From: Spirochaetaceae bacterium
GTDB taxonomy: Bacteria; Spirochaetota; Spirochaetia; Treponematales; Breznakiellaceae
Direction of reading: 5' to 3'
NCBI GenBank assembly: GCA_031284645.1
Contig: JAITXS010000119.1
Location: 1-17,607, forward strand
DNA length: 17,607 nt
Of this stretch, positions 1 to 6,200 are shown one piece after another; position 1 is the first letter of the stretch, and every line of letters starts with the position of its first letter. The notes under the pieces are model-generated. The model did not search any database. It worked only from the letters and a program-made list of their open reading frames with translations, and was not told the DNA's origin. The translations under genes and the position numbers were made by a program.

Positions 1-344
1 CCTGTACCCACTTCCAAAAGACTGGTAATTCTCCCTTTTACATGGAAACATCCCGTTGTCGGGGCGGTAATGCGGCTGAGAATTTTTAGTAAGGTAGATT
101 TTCCGGCACCGTTCCTTCCCATAATACCAATGCGGTCACCTTGTTCTATTTCAAGATTAATATCTGAAAGCGCCCAAAAACCGTCTTTACTGCGACTATG
201 CCGTGTACCGATTTTTACATTTGGATCCTCGGCACCGGTAAGACGGGCAAGATGACTTTGAATATCCTTCCACAGGGTACCGTTATTAATAATCCCAAGC
301 TTATAATACTTCGAAAGCTTTTCAATTCTGATCGCGGGCGCCAT
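1..344 (-). CDS. ABC exporter ATP-binding subunit, Wzt/TagH type (partial, 3' end outside window)
   Basis: Start ATG is at 344-342 and overlaps the stop of the upstream permease (TAATG), so the two are translationally coupled. The 114 visible codons translate to an N-terminal ABC domain: MAPAIRIEKLSKYY at the start, an insertion with basic residues before the first strand typical of polysaccharide/teichoic-acid exporters, then ALSDINLEIEQGDRIGIMG leading into the Walker A motif GRNGAGKST, and KGRITSLLEVGTG, the beta-strand and Q-loop approach typical of the RfbB/Wzt/TagH subfamily. Known role of the family: ATP hydrolysis at the cytoplasmic face drives export of a lipid-linked glycan through the Wzm-type permease. 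The Walker B, signature motif and any C-terminal glycan-binding domain lie beyond the left edge, so the substrate type cannot be judged. Confidence 0.92.
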   Translation of the reverse strand, partial: MAPAIRIEKLSKYYKLGIINNGTLWKDIQSHLARLTGAEDPNVKIGTRHSRSKDGFWALSDINLEIEQGDRIGIMGRNGAGKSTLLKILSRITAPTTGCFHVKGRITSLLEVGT

Positions 345-1180
345 TATATTACATCCACAAATGTCTTCTCGTTACGAGTATATAGAATTAAGCCCAAAAA
401 TACAACTACCAGCGTGATCCCAAGGCTTAACAGTATCATCTCACCCGGAAGGTTTCCGGAACCGTAAAACCATATTCGAAATAATTCCATCGGTGCGCTT
501 ACCGGATTACAGTAAAAAAACCAGCGGAGTTTTTGCGGAACCTGCTCTAATGGATAAACAACCGGCGTAACATACATCGCAAGCTGCAAAACCAAGGTAA
601 CGACATTGTTAAGATCGCGGTATTTTGTTGTAAGCGCGGAAACTATCATGCCGCATCCTGTACCAAGAGCGCCAACCCAGATAATCATAACCGGAAATAA
701 CAAGGCGTAAATCGTAGGGCGCACCGGATTTCCGGTAACCAGATAGTAAGCATAAAACACTAAAAGCATGGCAAACTGGATAAGCATTCTGAAAACCGCG
801 CTGAATGTTGTGGCGATCGGAGTTACCAGACGCGGAAAGTAGACTTTTCCGAAAACATTCGCGTTAGCTATAAAAATAACAGAGGCGCTGTTCAAACAGG
901 TAGAAAAATAGGTCCAAAGCATTGTCCCGCCATAGTAAAACAAAAGCATGGGAATATTCCCCGTTCCCATATTCGCGATATTGTTGAATAAAAACGCATA
1001 TATCAGCGTGGAACAAAGCGGACTTATAATATACCAAAGAGGCCCAAGTATTGTCTGTTTGTATGTTACCGTAAAATCACGGATAAAAAACATAATAATT
1101 AAATCTCGATAACGTATGAGCTCGCGAAGTTTAAAGTCAAATATCCTGTGCTTTGCCGAGATCGTTAAATCCCAATTCAT
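344..1180 (-). CDS. ABC-2 type polysaccharide exporter permease, Wzm/TagG family
   Basis: A 278-residue polytopic inner-membrane protein. It opens with a cytoplasmic amphipathic segment (ELIRYRDLIIMFFIRDFTVTY) followed by KQTILGPLWYIISPL, the classic ABC-2 O-antigen/teichoic acid exporter signature, and then about six hydrophobic segments. The C-terminus contains YVTPVVYPLEQVP and YCNPVSAPMELFR, the conserved periplasmic loop and late helix of Wzm/KpsM-like permeases. An in-frame ATG exists 60 bases further upstream (1240), but the start at 1180 is preferred because AAGGTGGG precedes it by a normal distance and homologues start near MNWDL-like sequence. It forms an operon with the overlapping ATPase gene, and it is divergently arranged with the sugar-modifying fusion gene at 1249, supporting a surface-glycan locus. 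Confidence 0.92.
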   Translation of the reverse strand: MNWDLTISAKHRIFDFKLRELIRYRDLIIMFFIRDFTVTYKQTILGPLWYIISPLCSTLIYAFLFNNIANMGTGNIPMLLFYYGGTMLWTYFSTCLNSASVIFIANANVFGKVYFPRLVTPIATTFSAVFRMLIQFAMLLVFYAYYLVTGNPVRPTIYALLFPVMIIWVGALGTGCGMIVSALTTKYRDLNNVVTLVLQLAMYVTPVVYPLEQVPQKLRWFFYCNPVSAPMELFRIWFYGSGNLPGEMILLSLGITLVVVFLGLILYTRNEKTFVDVI

Positions 1181-1202
1181 TATATGCCCACCTTGATGTT
1201 TC

Positions 1203-1231
1203 TTGTTGTCCAAGATATTATATTTTATAAT
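1203..1231 (+). promoter_or_regulatory. Candidate sigma-70 promoter for the 1249 gene
   Basis: TTGTTG at 1203-1208, a 17-base spacer and a perfect TATAAT at 1226-1231. Transcription would begin near 1238, leaving only about 11 bases of leader before ATG 1249, with no clear Shine-Dalgarno. Confidence 0.55.
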
Positions 1232-1240
1232 ATGTTTCAA
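1212..1240 (-). promoter_or_regulatory. Candidate promoter for the ABC exporter operon
   Basis: On the minus strand TTGAAA (1240-1235), a 17-base spacer and TATCTT (1217-1212). It overlaps almost completely with the plus-strand promoter, so the two transcription units probably compete or share a regulator. The leader would be about 25 bases to the ATG at 1180. Confidence 0.45.
1215..1233. promoter_or_regulatory. 8-bp inverted repeat between divergent promoters
   Basis: ATATTATA (1215-1222), three T, TATAATAT (1226-1233): a perfect dyad lying over both -10 regions. It may be an operator for coordinated control of the glycan locus. The sequence is all A/T, so chance is a real alternative. Confidence 0.35.
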
Positions 1241-1248
1241 GACGGTTT

Positions 1249-3084
1249 ATGAAAACCTTGCTGCCGATACTGATAGCCGCATCATTTGAAAAAAACAGGG
1301 GAGGCGGACATCTTGTCCGCAGCGCCTCCTTGGTACGAGATCTTAATATGCGCGGATTACCGGCATATCTCTTTTTAAGCGGCAAGCGTTGTACCGCTTT
1401 GGCCCGTGAAATTGCCGGAGACGACATAGAGCAATTTATTATTTCCGGCGATGAAATCGAGAAAAAACAGTGGAAATTCGTCATCTGCGATCGTTTTAAA
1501 ACACCCGCCGATGAATTCTTCTTTTTTCAAAAACTCGCCCCGCTTATCGGAATTGACGAAGGCGGCCCCTGCCGCGCTTCTTTTGATTTTTTAATAGATC
1601 TGCTGCCGCTCCCCCCTGAACGCGGCATACAAAATCTTTTAAGACCCTCTCTTTTGAATTTGCCCAAAAAAAGAAAAGATACCCCTTTTGCGCCCTTGCA
1701 CGCTGAAAAGCTCAAAGTCCTTATCAGTTTCGGAACAGAAGACAAGACATCCCTTGCCCTCAGAGCGGCGGAACTTTGCGCTTCTCGCGATAATATTGAA
1801 ATAACCTTAATCGAAGGCGCTTTACACAATTCAGGGCTGCACAAGATAAAAAATGCCGTGCCGTACTACAGCAAAACAGAGGGTAAAGTGAGCGTGGTAA
1901 AGTCCGTTGCAAACTTGCGGGAAACATTTGCCTCGTATGATCTGATTATAACTCATTTTGGCCTAAGCGCTTTTGAAAGCATCTATGCCGGAACTCCGGT
2001 CGTTTTATTTTCTCCGACAGCCTATCATAAAAAGCTCGCGTCTTCGGCGGGGTTTTTCACTGCCGATAACAAGCTGTCTTTAGATACAAAAACACTGGAG
2101 ACAATCCGCATGCAATCGGCAAAAACAGCAGAAAAATATCAACTTGACAGTGTACAAAAAGTACCGTTAGCACAATACATCGGTTCGGCGCAACCGCACG
2201 TGTTTCAGACCTGTCCCCTCTGCGGTAAAACAAAAAAATCAGCTCCCGTGTTAGCGCGTTTTTCCGAAAGAACATACCGGCGCTGCCGGTATTGCAAAAA
2301 TATTTTTATGGAACGCTTAACGCCGCCGCCCATAGAATATTCCGATGAATATTTTTTTGATTTTTATAAAAAACAATACGGAAAAACCTATCTGGAGGAT
2401 TTCCCCCATTTAATTGCACTTTCAAAACAACGCCTTGATGTCATCAAGAAATTGATCGGATGTACAGATAAAAAGCGCCCCCAAACATCCCCTCGTTTGT
2501 TGGACATAGGCTGCGCGTACGGAGCCTTCCTTGCTGCGGCAAAAGAAGAAGGGTTTTCAGCCACAGGCATAGACCCTTCGCAAGGAGCCGTCAACTATGT
2601 GAACAATACTCTGCACATACCCGCGCATCAAGCCTATTTCCCGCAAGAAATACCCTTTGACCACAGCAGTAGTTTTGATATCATTACCCTGTGGTATGTC
2701 ATCGAACATTTTGAAAACCCCGCATCGGCAATAAAAGCCATACACAAATTACTCAAAAAAGACGGCCTTTTTGCTTTTTCCACACCATCGACCACAGGCG
2801 TTTCAAGCCTCTTTTTTAAACAAAATTTTTTAAAGAACAGCCCCGCCGATCACCGCACAATCTGGACACCCCATTCCGCAAAAAAACTATTGCGGAAGAG
2901 TGGCTTCTTTGTAAAAAAAATCATCATTACCGGACATCACCCCGAACGCTTTCCGCTTGTCGGAAGATTTTTACATAAAAAAGAAAGCATCCCCTATCAG
3001 TTATTCATGAAAATCAGCATCTTTTTTGGACTAGGCGATACCTTTGAGCTCTACGCGCTTAAAATCGGGGGCCCCAACCCTTAA
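1249..3084 (+). CDS. PseG/MurG-like glycosyl domain fused to zinc-ribbon SAM methyltransferase
   Basis: A 611-residue protein that looks like two enzymes in one. Residues about 5-305 resemble the GT-B fold family containing PseG and MurG: a glycine-rich GGGHLVR at 18-24 matches the GxGHxxR loop, and ITHFGLSAFESIYAGTPVVLF at 235-254 matches the C-terminal nucleotide-sugar-binding segment. Residues 322-349 hold a zinc ribbon (Cys322, Cys325, Cys346, Cys349) like that preceding many sugar methyltransferases. Residues about 365-600 are a class I SAM methyltransferase with motif I LLDIGCAYGAF (417-427), GIDPS, and a FDIITLWYVIEHFENP segment. PseG removes UDP from a diacetamido-trideoxy sugar in pseudaminic-acid synthesis; whether this protein hydrolyses or transfers is unknown. 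It is divergent from the polysaccharide exporter, so modification of the exported glycan is the likely role. There is no strong ribosome site before ATG 1249. Confidence 0.8.
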   Translation: MKTLLPILIAASFEKNRGGGHLVRSASLVRDLNMRGLPAYLFLSGKRCTALAREIAGDDIEQFIISGDEIEKKQWKFVICDRFKTPADEFFFFQKLAPLIGIDEGGPCRASFDFLIDLLPLPPERGIQNLLRPSLLNLPKKRKDTPFAPLHAEKLKVLISFGTEDKTSLALRAAELCASRDNIEITLIEGALHNSGLHKIKNAVPYYSKTEGKVSVVKSVANLRETFASYDLIITHFGLSAFESIYAGTPVVLFSPTAYHKKLASSAGFFTADNKLSLDTKTLETIRMQSAKTAEKYQLDSVQKVPLAQYIGSAQPHVFQTCPLCGKTKKSAPVLARFSERTYRRCRYCKNIFMERLTPPPIEYSDEYFFDFYKKQYGKTYLEDFPHLIALSKQRLDVIKKLIGCTDKKRPQTSPRLLDIGCAYGAFLAAAKEEGFSATGIDPSQGAVNYVNNTLHIPAHQAYFPQEIPFDHSSSFDIITLWYVIEHFENPASAIKAIHKLLKKDGLFAFSTPSTTGVSSLFFKQNFLKNSPADHRTIWTPHSAKKLLRKSGFFVKKIIITGHHPERFPLVGRFLHKKESIPYQLFMKISIFFGLGDTFELYALKIGGPNP

Positions 3085-3188
3085 AGCATCACATCAAAAT
3101 GAAGGGAGAGCCCATTTTTGACAGTGAACGTAAAACCGGAATATTAGCCAAAACCCTGTTCCCGGACTTACGCAACAACAGTATTTTC

Positions 3189-3218
3189 TTGACAAATTTA
3201 TGGAATGTGTACTACACT
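3189..3218 (+). promoter_or_regulatory. Strong sigma-70-like promoter with dyad over the -10
   Basis: TTGACA at 3189-3194, an 18-base spacer and TACACT at 3213-3218. The dyad GTGTA-C-TACAC (3207-3217) overlaps the -10, suggesting an operator. The predicted transcription start falls on or next to the ATG at 3225. Confidence 0.55.
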
Positions 3219-3224
3219 CACATT

Positions 3225-3305
3225 ATGAGGAAAAAGGATGTGAAGGATATCTTATCAGCAGATCGATCGATTTACAGCGCAGCCGTGGCCCAACACACCT
3301 TATAA
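3225..3305 (+). CDS. Possible 26-residue leader peptide or small protein
   Basis: Short open frame beginning ATG AGG AAA AAG and ending TAA at 3303-3305; the product is rich in charged residues at its N-terminus (RKKDVKD) and matches nothing I recognise. It is listed because a good promoter places the start of transcription exactly on its ATG, with a 6-base gap from the -10. An in-frame GTG follows AGGAAAAAGGAT and could be a second start giving 21 residues. It could be an upstream leader frame for the outer-membrane gene at 3558, a remnant of a larger gene, or chance. Confidence 0.25.
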   Translation: MRKKDVKDILSADRSIYSAAVAQHTL

Positions 3306-3408
3306 ATTATTTAAGTACAACAAAATTTGCCAAATTCCTTTAAACGGAAGCCGCAATGAACGGGTAAAAAAGGAAATTTTTTTTCTGCGTTTACCACGGA
3401 AAATCTCC

Positions 3409-3446
3409 GCACAAACCCTCTGTGCTGAAAACGGGGGTGTCCGTTT
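3409..3446 (+). promoter_or_regulatory. Two tandem small hairpins upstream of the Wzi-like gene
   Basis: GCACA (3409-3413) pairs with TGTGC (3421-3425) across a 7-base loop; AAACGG (3429-3434) pairs with CCGTTT (3441-3446) across a 6-base loop. No U-tract follows, so these are not a classical terminator. They may structure the leader. Confidence 0.3.
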
Positions 3447-3557
3447 CCCTTGAGATAAAACCATGCTGTGTTTTAAAAGGTGAATTATAATATGTTTCGA
3501 AACAGGGAGTACCGCACGTTTGAAAAAGGCGTGCATTATTGGCTTGTTATGGTGGTA

Positions 3558-5228
3558 ATGAATATGAAAATGAGAGTGTGTATTGCCGTATGCTTTTTTT
3601 TTGCAGGATTATTCGCCGGAGCCGGAGATAGTTCCCTGCCTTATACGGTGTTTTCCCCCGGCGACCCGATTTTTGAAAAGCTTCGCTTTTTAGTTGTTGA
3701 ATCGGGCAATAGTTTTCTTTCGTTTACCCCGCCGCTTTCCCGTAACGAGATATTAAATATTCTTAACGATATTAACGAAGAATCTCTTACACCTTCCTCC
3801 CGTGAGCTGTATTGGTTTATAAACGATGCTTTAAAGCCAAAGACAGTTTACTCGGAGGGCGTGTTTTCTCTCTCGGCTCATATTCTCGCTCAGCCGGAAG
3901 TTCATATGAGAACAAATCCTGATATTGAGTTTACCGAAAAATATTCGGCACGCCGAACAGCACTTTCCTTTCCTCTTAATTTCTATTTTTCAGACAGAGC
4001 TCAAGTTGCCATAACACCGATGTTTTCAAGTGATCCAAGCTATTATGCACAGGATGGTTCCTATGCGGGAACCAATATCCCTTATTCGGACTCGCACTTT
4101 GACATGAATATGCCGTTACGGGCTTTTATTGCCGCAGGCGGCAGCTGGTGGTCTTTGCAGTTTGGAAGGGATAAAATTTCTTATGGTCTTGGACGCAGCG
4201 GTAATCTCGCTCTCTCCGATAATCCCGATTACTATGACTTTCTCCGTCTTTCGGTTTTTATTTCCGATATAAAATATTCTTTGTTAGTCACGCAACTACC
4301 GCTGGACCTGGGCTGGGATAACGGGAATTATTCTCTTATTGCGGAAACAAAAAGGGATATCATAGATCCGCAAAAAGACCTGTTGAATACAACACAGCGT
4401 TATTTTTATCTGCACCGTCTTGACCTGCGTCTTTTCAAAAAGATAAGCGTGGGCTTAAGCGAAGGCATAATGGTAGGCAACTCAGCGCCCGAAATACGCT
4501 TTTTGAATCCTTTTACCTTGTTCCATTCATTTTTTGCGTGGAGAGATTACGCAGACTGGGGAAAAGACGGGAAAGGCTCCGGTATCGGCTCTCTCTTTTC
4601 TTTAGATATTAATTGGGCAATTGTGCCCGCCCTCTCGCTCTACGGTCAATTTGTGATGAATCAATTTGCGTGGGTAACAGAAGCCGATGATCCGACACCA
4701 AATGCGCTTGGCTATCTTTTGGGAATGGAATATACCCGCTATTCGTTTGATGTATGGCGTACGGTTTTTTACGGTGAGTTTGTATATACCGATCCGTATC
4801 TCTACACGCTTTCAAGTCCTTTTGCAAGTTATATCTCAATGCGCCGTCTTTCGCCCGGGCCTAAAAGGCATCTCCGTTATATGTGGACAGGACACGAGGA
4901 AGGACGTGATATGATGCTTTTTACCTTGGGCGCGGCTTTCTCGAAAGCCGCTCTTTCTTTTGCCTTTGATCTTTCTTATATAGCACGGGGAGAGCACAAC
5001 AGCTTGAAATGGGATTGGACCGATGCCCCCGGCGCCAATACCTTGCAGACTCCGAGCGGAAATGTTGAACATCAAATTTCGCTTGGTGTACGCTCGACAT
5101 GGAAGCCGCTTGAATGGCTGGGGTTTTCAGGATATATCGGCGGCGTTGCATCTCTTAACAACGAACATCGGGACGGTAATAATCAATACGGAGCCGAATT
5201 AGGGCTTTCCGTCTCTGTAATGTATTAG
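3558..5228 (+). CDS. Outer-membrane beta-barrel, Wzi-like capsule assembly family
   Basis: About 556 residues from ATG 3558. The frame is open to a GTG at 3480, but the stretch before MNMKMRVCIAV is not signal-like, whereas from 3558 there is a clean signal peptide (basic start, CIAVCFFFAGLFAGAG core). The mature part is rich in aromatic, alternating strands and ends in LSVSVMY, an aromatic C-terminus expected for BAM-inserted barrels. The segment YLHRLDLRLFKKISVGLSEGI followed by GNSAPEIRFLNPFTLFHSFF resembles the conserved LNPF region of Wzi-type proteins. Wzi anchors exported capsule at the outer membrane in other bacteria, which fits the neighbouring Wzm/Wzt exporter and sugar enzyme. The signal-peptide coding region contains nine T in a row (3594-3602). 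No strong ribosome site was seen; ATG 3564 is an alternative start. Confidence 0.75.
   Translation: MNMKMRVCIAVCFFFAGLFAGAGDSSLPYTVFSPGDPIFEKLRFLVVESGNSFLSFTPPLSRNEILNILNDINEESLTPSSRELYWFINDALKPKTVYSEGVFSLSAHILAQPEVHMRTNPDIEFTEKYSARRTALSFPLNFYFSDRAQVAITPMFSSDPSYYAQDGSYAGTNIPYSDSHFDMNMPLRAFIAAGGSWWSLQFGRDKISYGLGRSGNLALSDNPDYYDFLRLSVFISDIKYSLLVTQLPLDLGWDNGNYSLIAETKRDIIDPQKDLLNTTQRYFYLHRLDLRLFKKISVGLSEGIMVGNSAPEIRFLNPFTLFHSFFAWRDYADWGKDGKGSGIGSLFSLDINWAIVPALSLYGQFVMNQFAWVTEADDPTPNALGYLLGMEYTRYSFDVWRTVFYGEFVYTDPYLYTLSSPFASYISMRRLSPGPKRHLRYMWTGHEEGRDMMLFTLGAAFSKAALSFAFDLSYIARGEHNSLKWDWTDAPGANTLQTPSGNVEHQISLGVRSTWKPLEWLGFSGYIGGVASLNNEHRDGNNQYGAELGLSVSVMY
3594..3602 (+). repeat. Nine-T homopolymer in signal-peptide coding region
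   Basis: Codons TGC TTT TTT TTT GCA (Cys-Phe-Phe-Phe-Ala) of the Wzi-like gene. A one-base slip here would frameshift and truncate the protein near its start. Confidence 0.85.
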
Positions 5229-5240
5229 CGGCAGGGCTTG

Positions 5241-5328
5241 GGCAGATCTGTCTTACTATACCATATGAAATGCGGCCCCCGGATATGCTGCACCAGCAAG
5301 ATTTACGGGGGCCGCTTAACTGTCTGCC
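5241..5328. other. Nested hairpin element between convergent genes
   Basis: Three concentric pairings: GGCAGA (5241-5246) with TCTGCC (5323-5328); GCGGCCCCC (5272-5280) with GGGGGCCGC (5307-5315), a perfect 9-bp G/C stem; and TGCTG (5286-5290) with CAGCA (5294-5298) around a 3-base loop. It lies after the stop of the Wzi-like gene and after the stop of the opposing PTPS gene. It may serve as a bidirectional terminator although no T-run follows, or be a structured RNA or small repeat element. A further GGGTA/TACCC hairpin lies at 5352-5368. Confidence 0.5.
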
Positions 5329-5409
5329 ATCTAAATCGGAGGAAGTCCGGAGGGTAAGTTATCTACCCATCCTATGACTCCTTAATTCATGACGGCTCTC
5401 CTTTTACCG

Positions 5410-6018
5410 TTATTGAACAGTAAAAGAAGCGGCATTGTCGCCGGATGTAAATGTCATTTTCTTGATATTAAGAGTATCCTTTAATAGAGAATAGAAAACC
5501 TCTATCAGGTTCTCAACGGTTGCAACTTTCTTAACAACCACAAGGCGGCATTCCGGATAAGCTTTTGCAAGCTCAGTATCAAAAGCTATGCCAACGCTCG
5601 TGTTCCAAGGCGATCCGCCCTTAATTCCTTGTGCTTCATATACCTTGAGAAGCTCAGGAAGAATGGGGTCTTCTTTTTGCAAAATAATCGCGTGGTCAAA
5701 GTTTACTAAATATTCCCACACATGATTCTTGATGCTATTACACGCCACAACAAAACCATTTGAACTGTTTACATCGCCTTCTACTTCCAGCGTTAATGTT
5801 CCAGTATGTCCATGAAGATACTGTGCTTCTCCGATATACCCTAAAAACCGGTGTGCATACTGGATGTTGAGTTTAGTAATTGACGTTAACACCCTTTTTT
5901 CCTCACCGGCCGGTTTTTCTTTGAACGACGAAGCCGATACATGGCATACCGGACATTGGGCCGGTGCGCTTTCGCCGGTATGAACATACCCGCATTTTTT
6001 ACAAATCCATTTTTTCAT
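5410..6018 (-). CDS. Rubredoxin-like domain fused to 6-pyruvoyl-tetrahydropterin synthase family (QueD/PTPS-like)
   Basis: 202 residues. Residues 1-30 form a rubredoxin-type metal site (Cys6, Cys9, Cys22, Cys25; WICKKCGYVHTGE then CPVC) as at the end of rubrerythrins. Residues about 45-200 are PTPS-like: zinc ligands His56, His69 and His71 (the HGH motif), the Asp108-His109 pair in FDHAIIL, and Glu169 in ATVENL for pterin binding. The catalytic Cys of the CxxxHGH motif is missing: Ala65 sits there with Glu64 before it. Canonical PTPS/QueD needs that Cys; PTPS-III paralogues implicated in folate synthesis carry Glu at or near it. The reaction is therefore uncertain (pterin or queuosine-precursor chemistry). 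GAAGGAGA stands 8 bases before ATG 6018. The gene is monocistronic, under a near-perfect promoter with a palindrome. Confidence 0.85.
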   Translation of the reverse strand: MKKWICKKCGYVHTGESAPAQCPVCHVSASSFKEKPAGEEKRVLTSITKLNIQYAHRFLGYIGEAQYLHGHTGTLTLEVEGDVNSSNGFVVACNSIKNHVWEYLVNFDHAIILQKEDPILPELLKVYEAQGIKGGSPWNTSVGIAFDTELAKAYPECRLVVVKKVATVENLIEVFYSLLKDTLNIKKMTFTSGDNAASFTVQ

Positions 6019-6042
6019 TTTAAAATCTCCTTCACAGATGAG

Positions 6043-6071
6043 AGTATAATAAACATTCGCTAAATTGTCAA
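6043..6071 (-). promoter_or_regulatory. Consensus promoter of the rubredoxin-PTPS gene
   Basis: TTGACA (6071-6066), a 17-base spacer and TATACT (6048-6043), then a leader of about 20-25 bases with the ribosome site GAAGGAGA before ATG 6018. This is the best promoter in the window. Confidence 0.8.
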
Positions 6072-6079
6072 ATTTGACA
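6066..6079. promoter_or_regulatory. 14-bp perfect palindrome over the -35 (candidate operator)
   Basis: TGTCAAATTTGACA reads identically on both strands. Its left half is the -35 hexamer of the minus-strand promoter and its right half offers a TTGACA on the plus strand. A repressor binding here would block the PTPS gene. Confidence 0.5.
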
Positions 6080-6165
6080 CTAAGTTGTGATAATGTAACT
6101 TACAAAACATCGATCCTGAGCGCGTAATGATATCGAAAAGATGAAGGAGCATTGCCGGAGTAAAC

Positions 6166-6194
6166 TTGTAAAATCGCGTATTTCCTAATAGTAT
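6166..6194 (+). promoter_or_regulatory. Candidate promoter of the GH18-like lipoprotein
   Basis: TTGTAA (6166-6171), a 17-base spacer and TAGTAT (6189-6194). Only six bases (AAGAGA) separate the -10 from ATG 6201, so the mRNA may be leaderless. Confidence 0.45.
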
Positions 6195-6200
6195 AAGAGA

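Larger units (their letters stand above)
3085..3557. other. Long gap before the Wzi-like gene: promoter, mini-ORF, hairpins
   Basis: About 470 bases with no long gene. Within it are a strong promoter at 3189-3218, a 26-codon reading frame starting at 3225, A6 and T8 tracts (3366-3384), tandem hairpins at 3409-3425 and 3429-3446, and a perfect TATAAT at 3486-3491. All of these face the outer-membrane gene, so the stretch may be one transcribed leader. Confidence 0.4.

Noticed and set aside
3085..3480. tRNA or known riboswitch in the gap before the Wzi-like gene
   Set aside because: No cloverleaf, anticodon arm or recognisable riboswitch core could be found by eye; only small hairpins.
3480..3557. 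GTG start at 3480 for the Wzi-like protein
   Set aside because: It would put 26 non-signal residues ahead of a clean signal peptide; the ATG at 3558 fits an exported protein.
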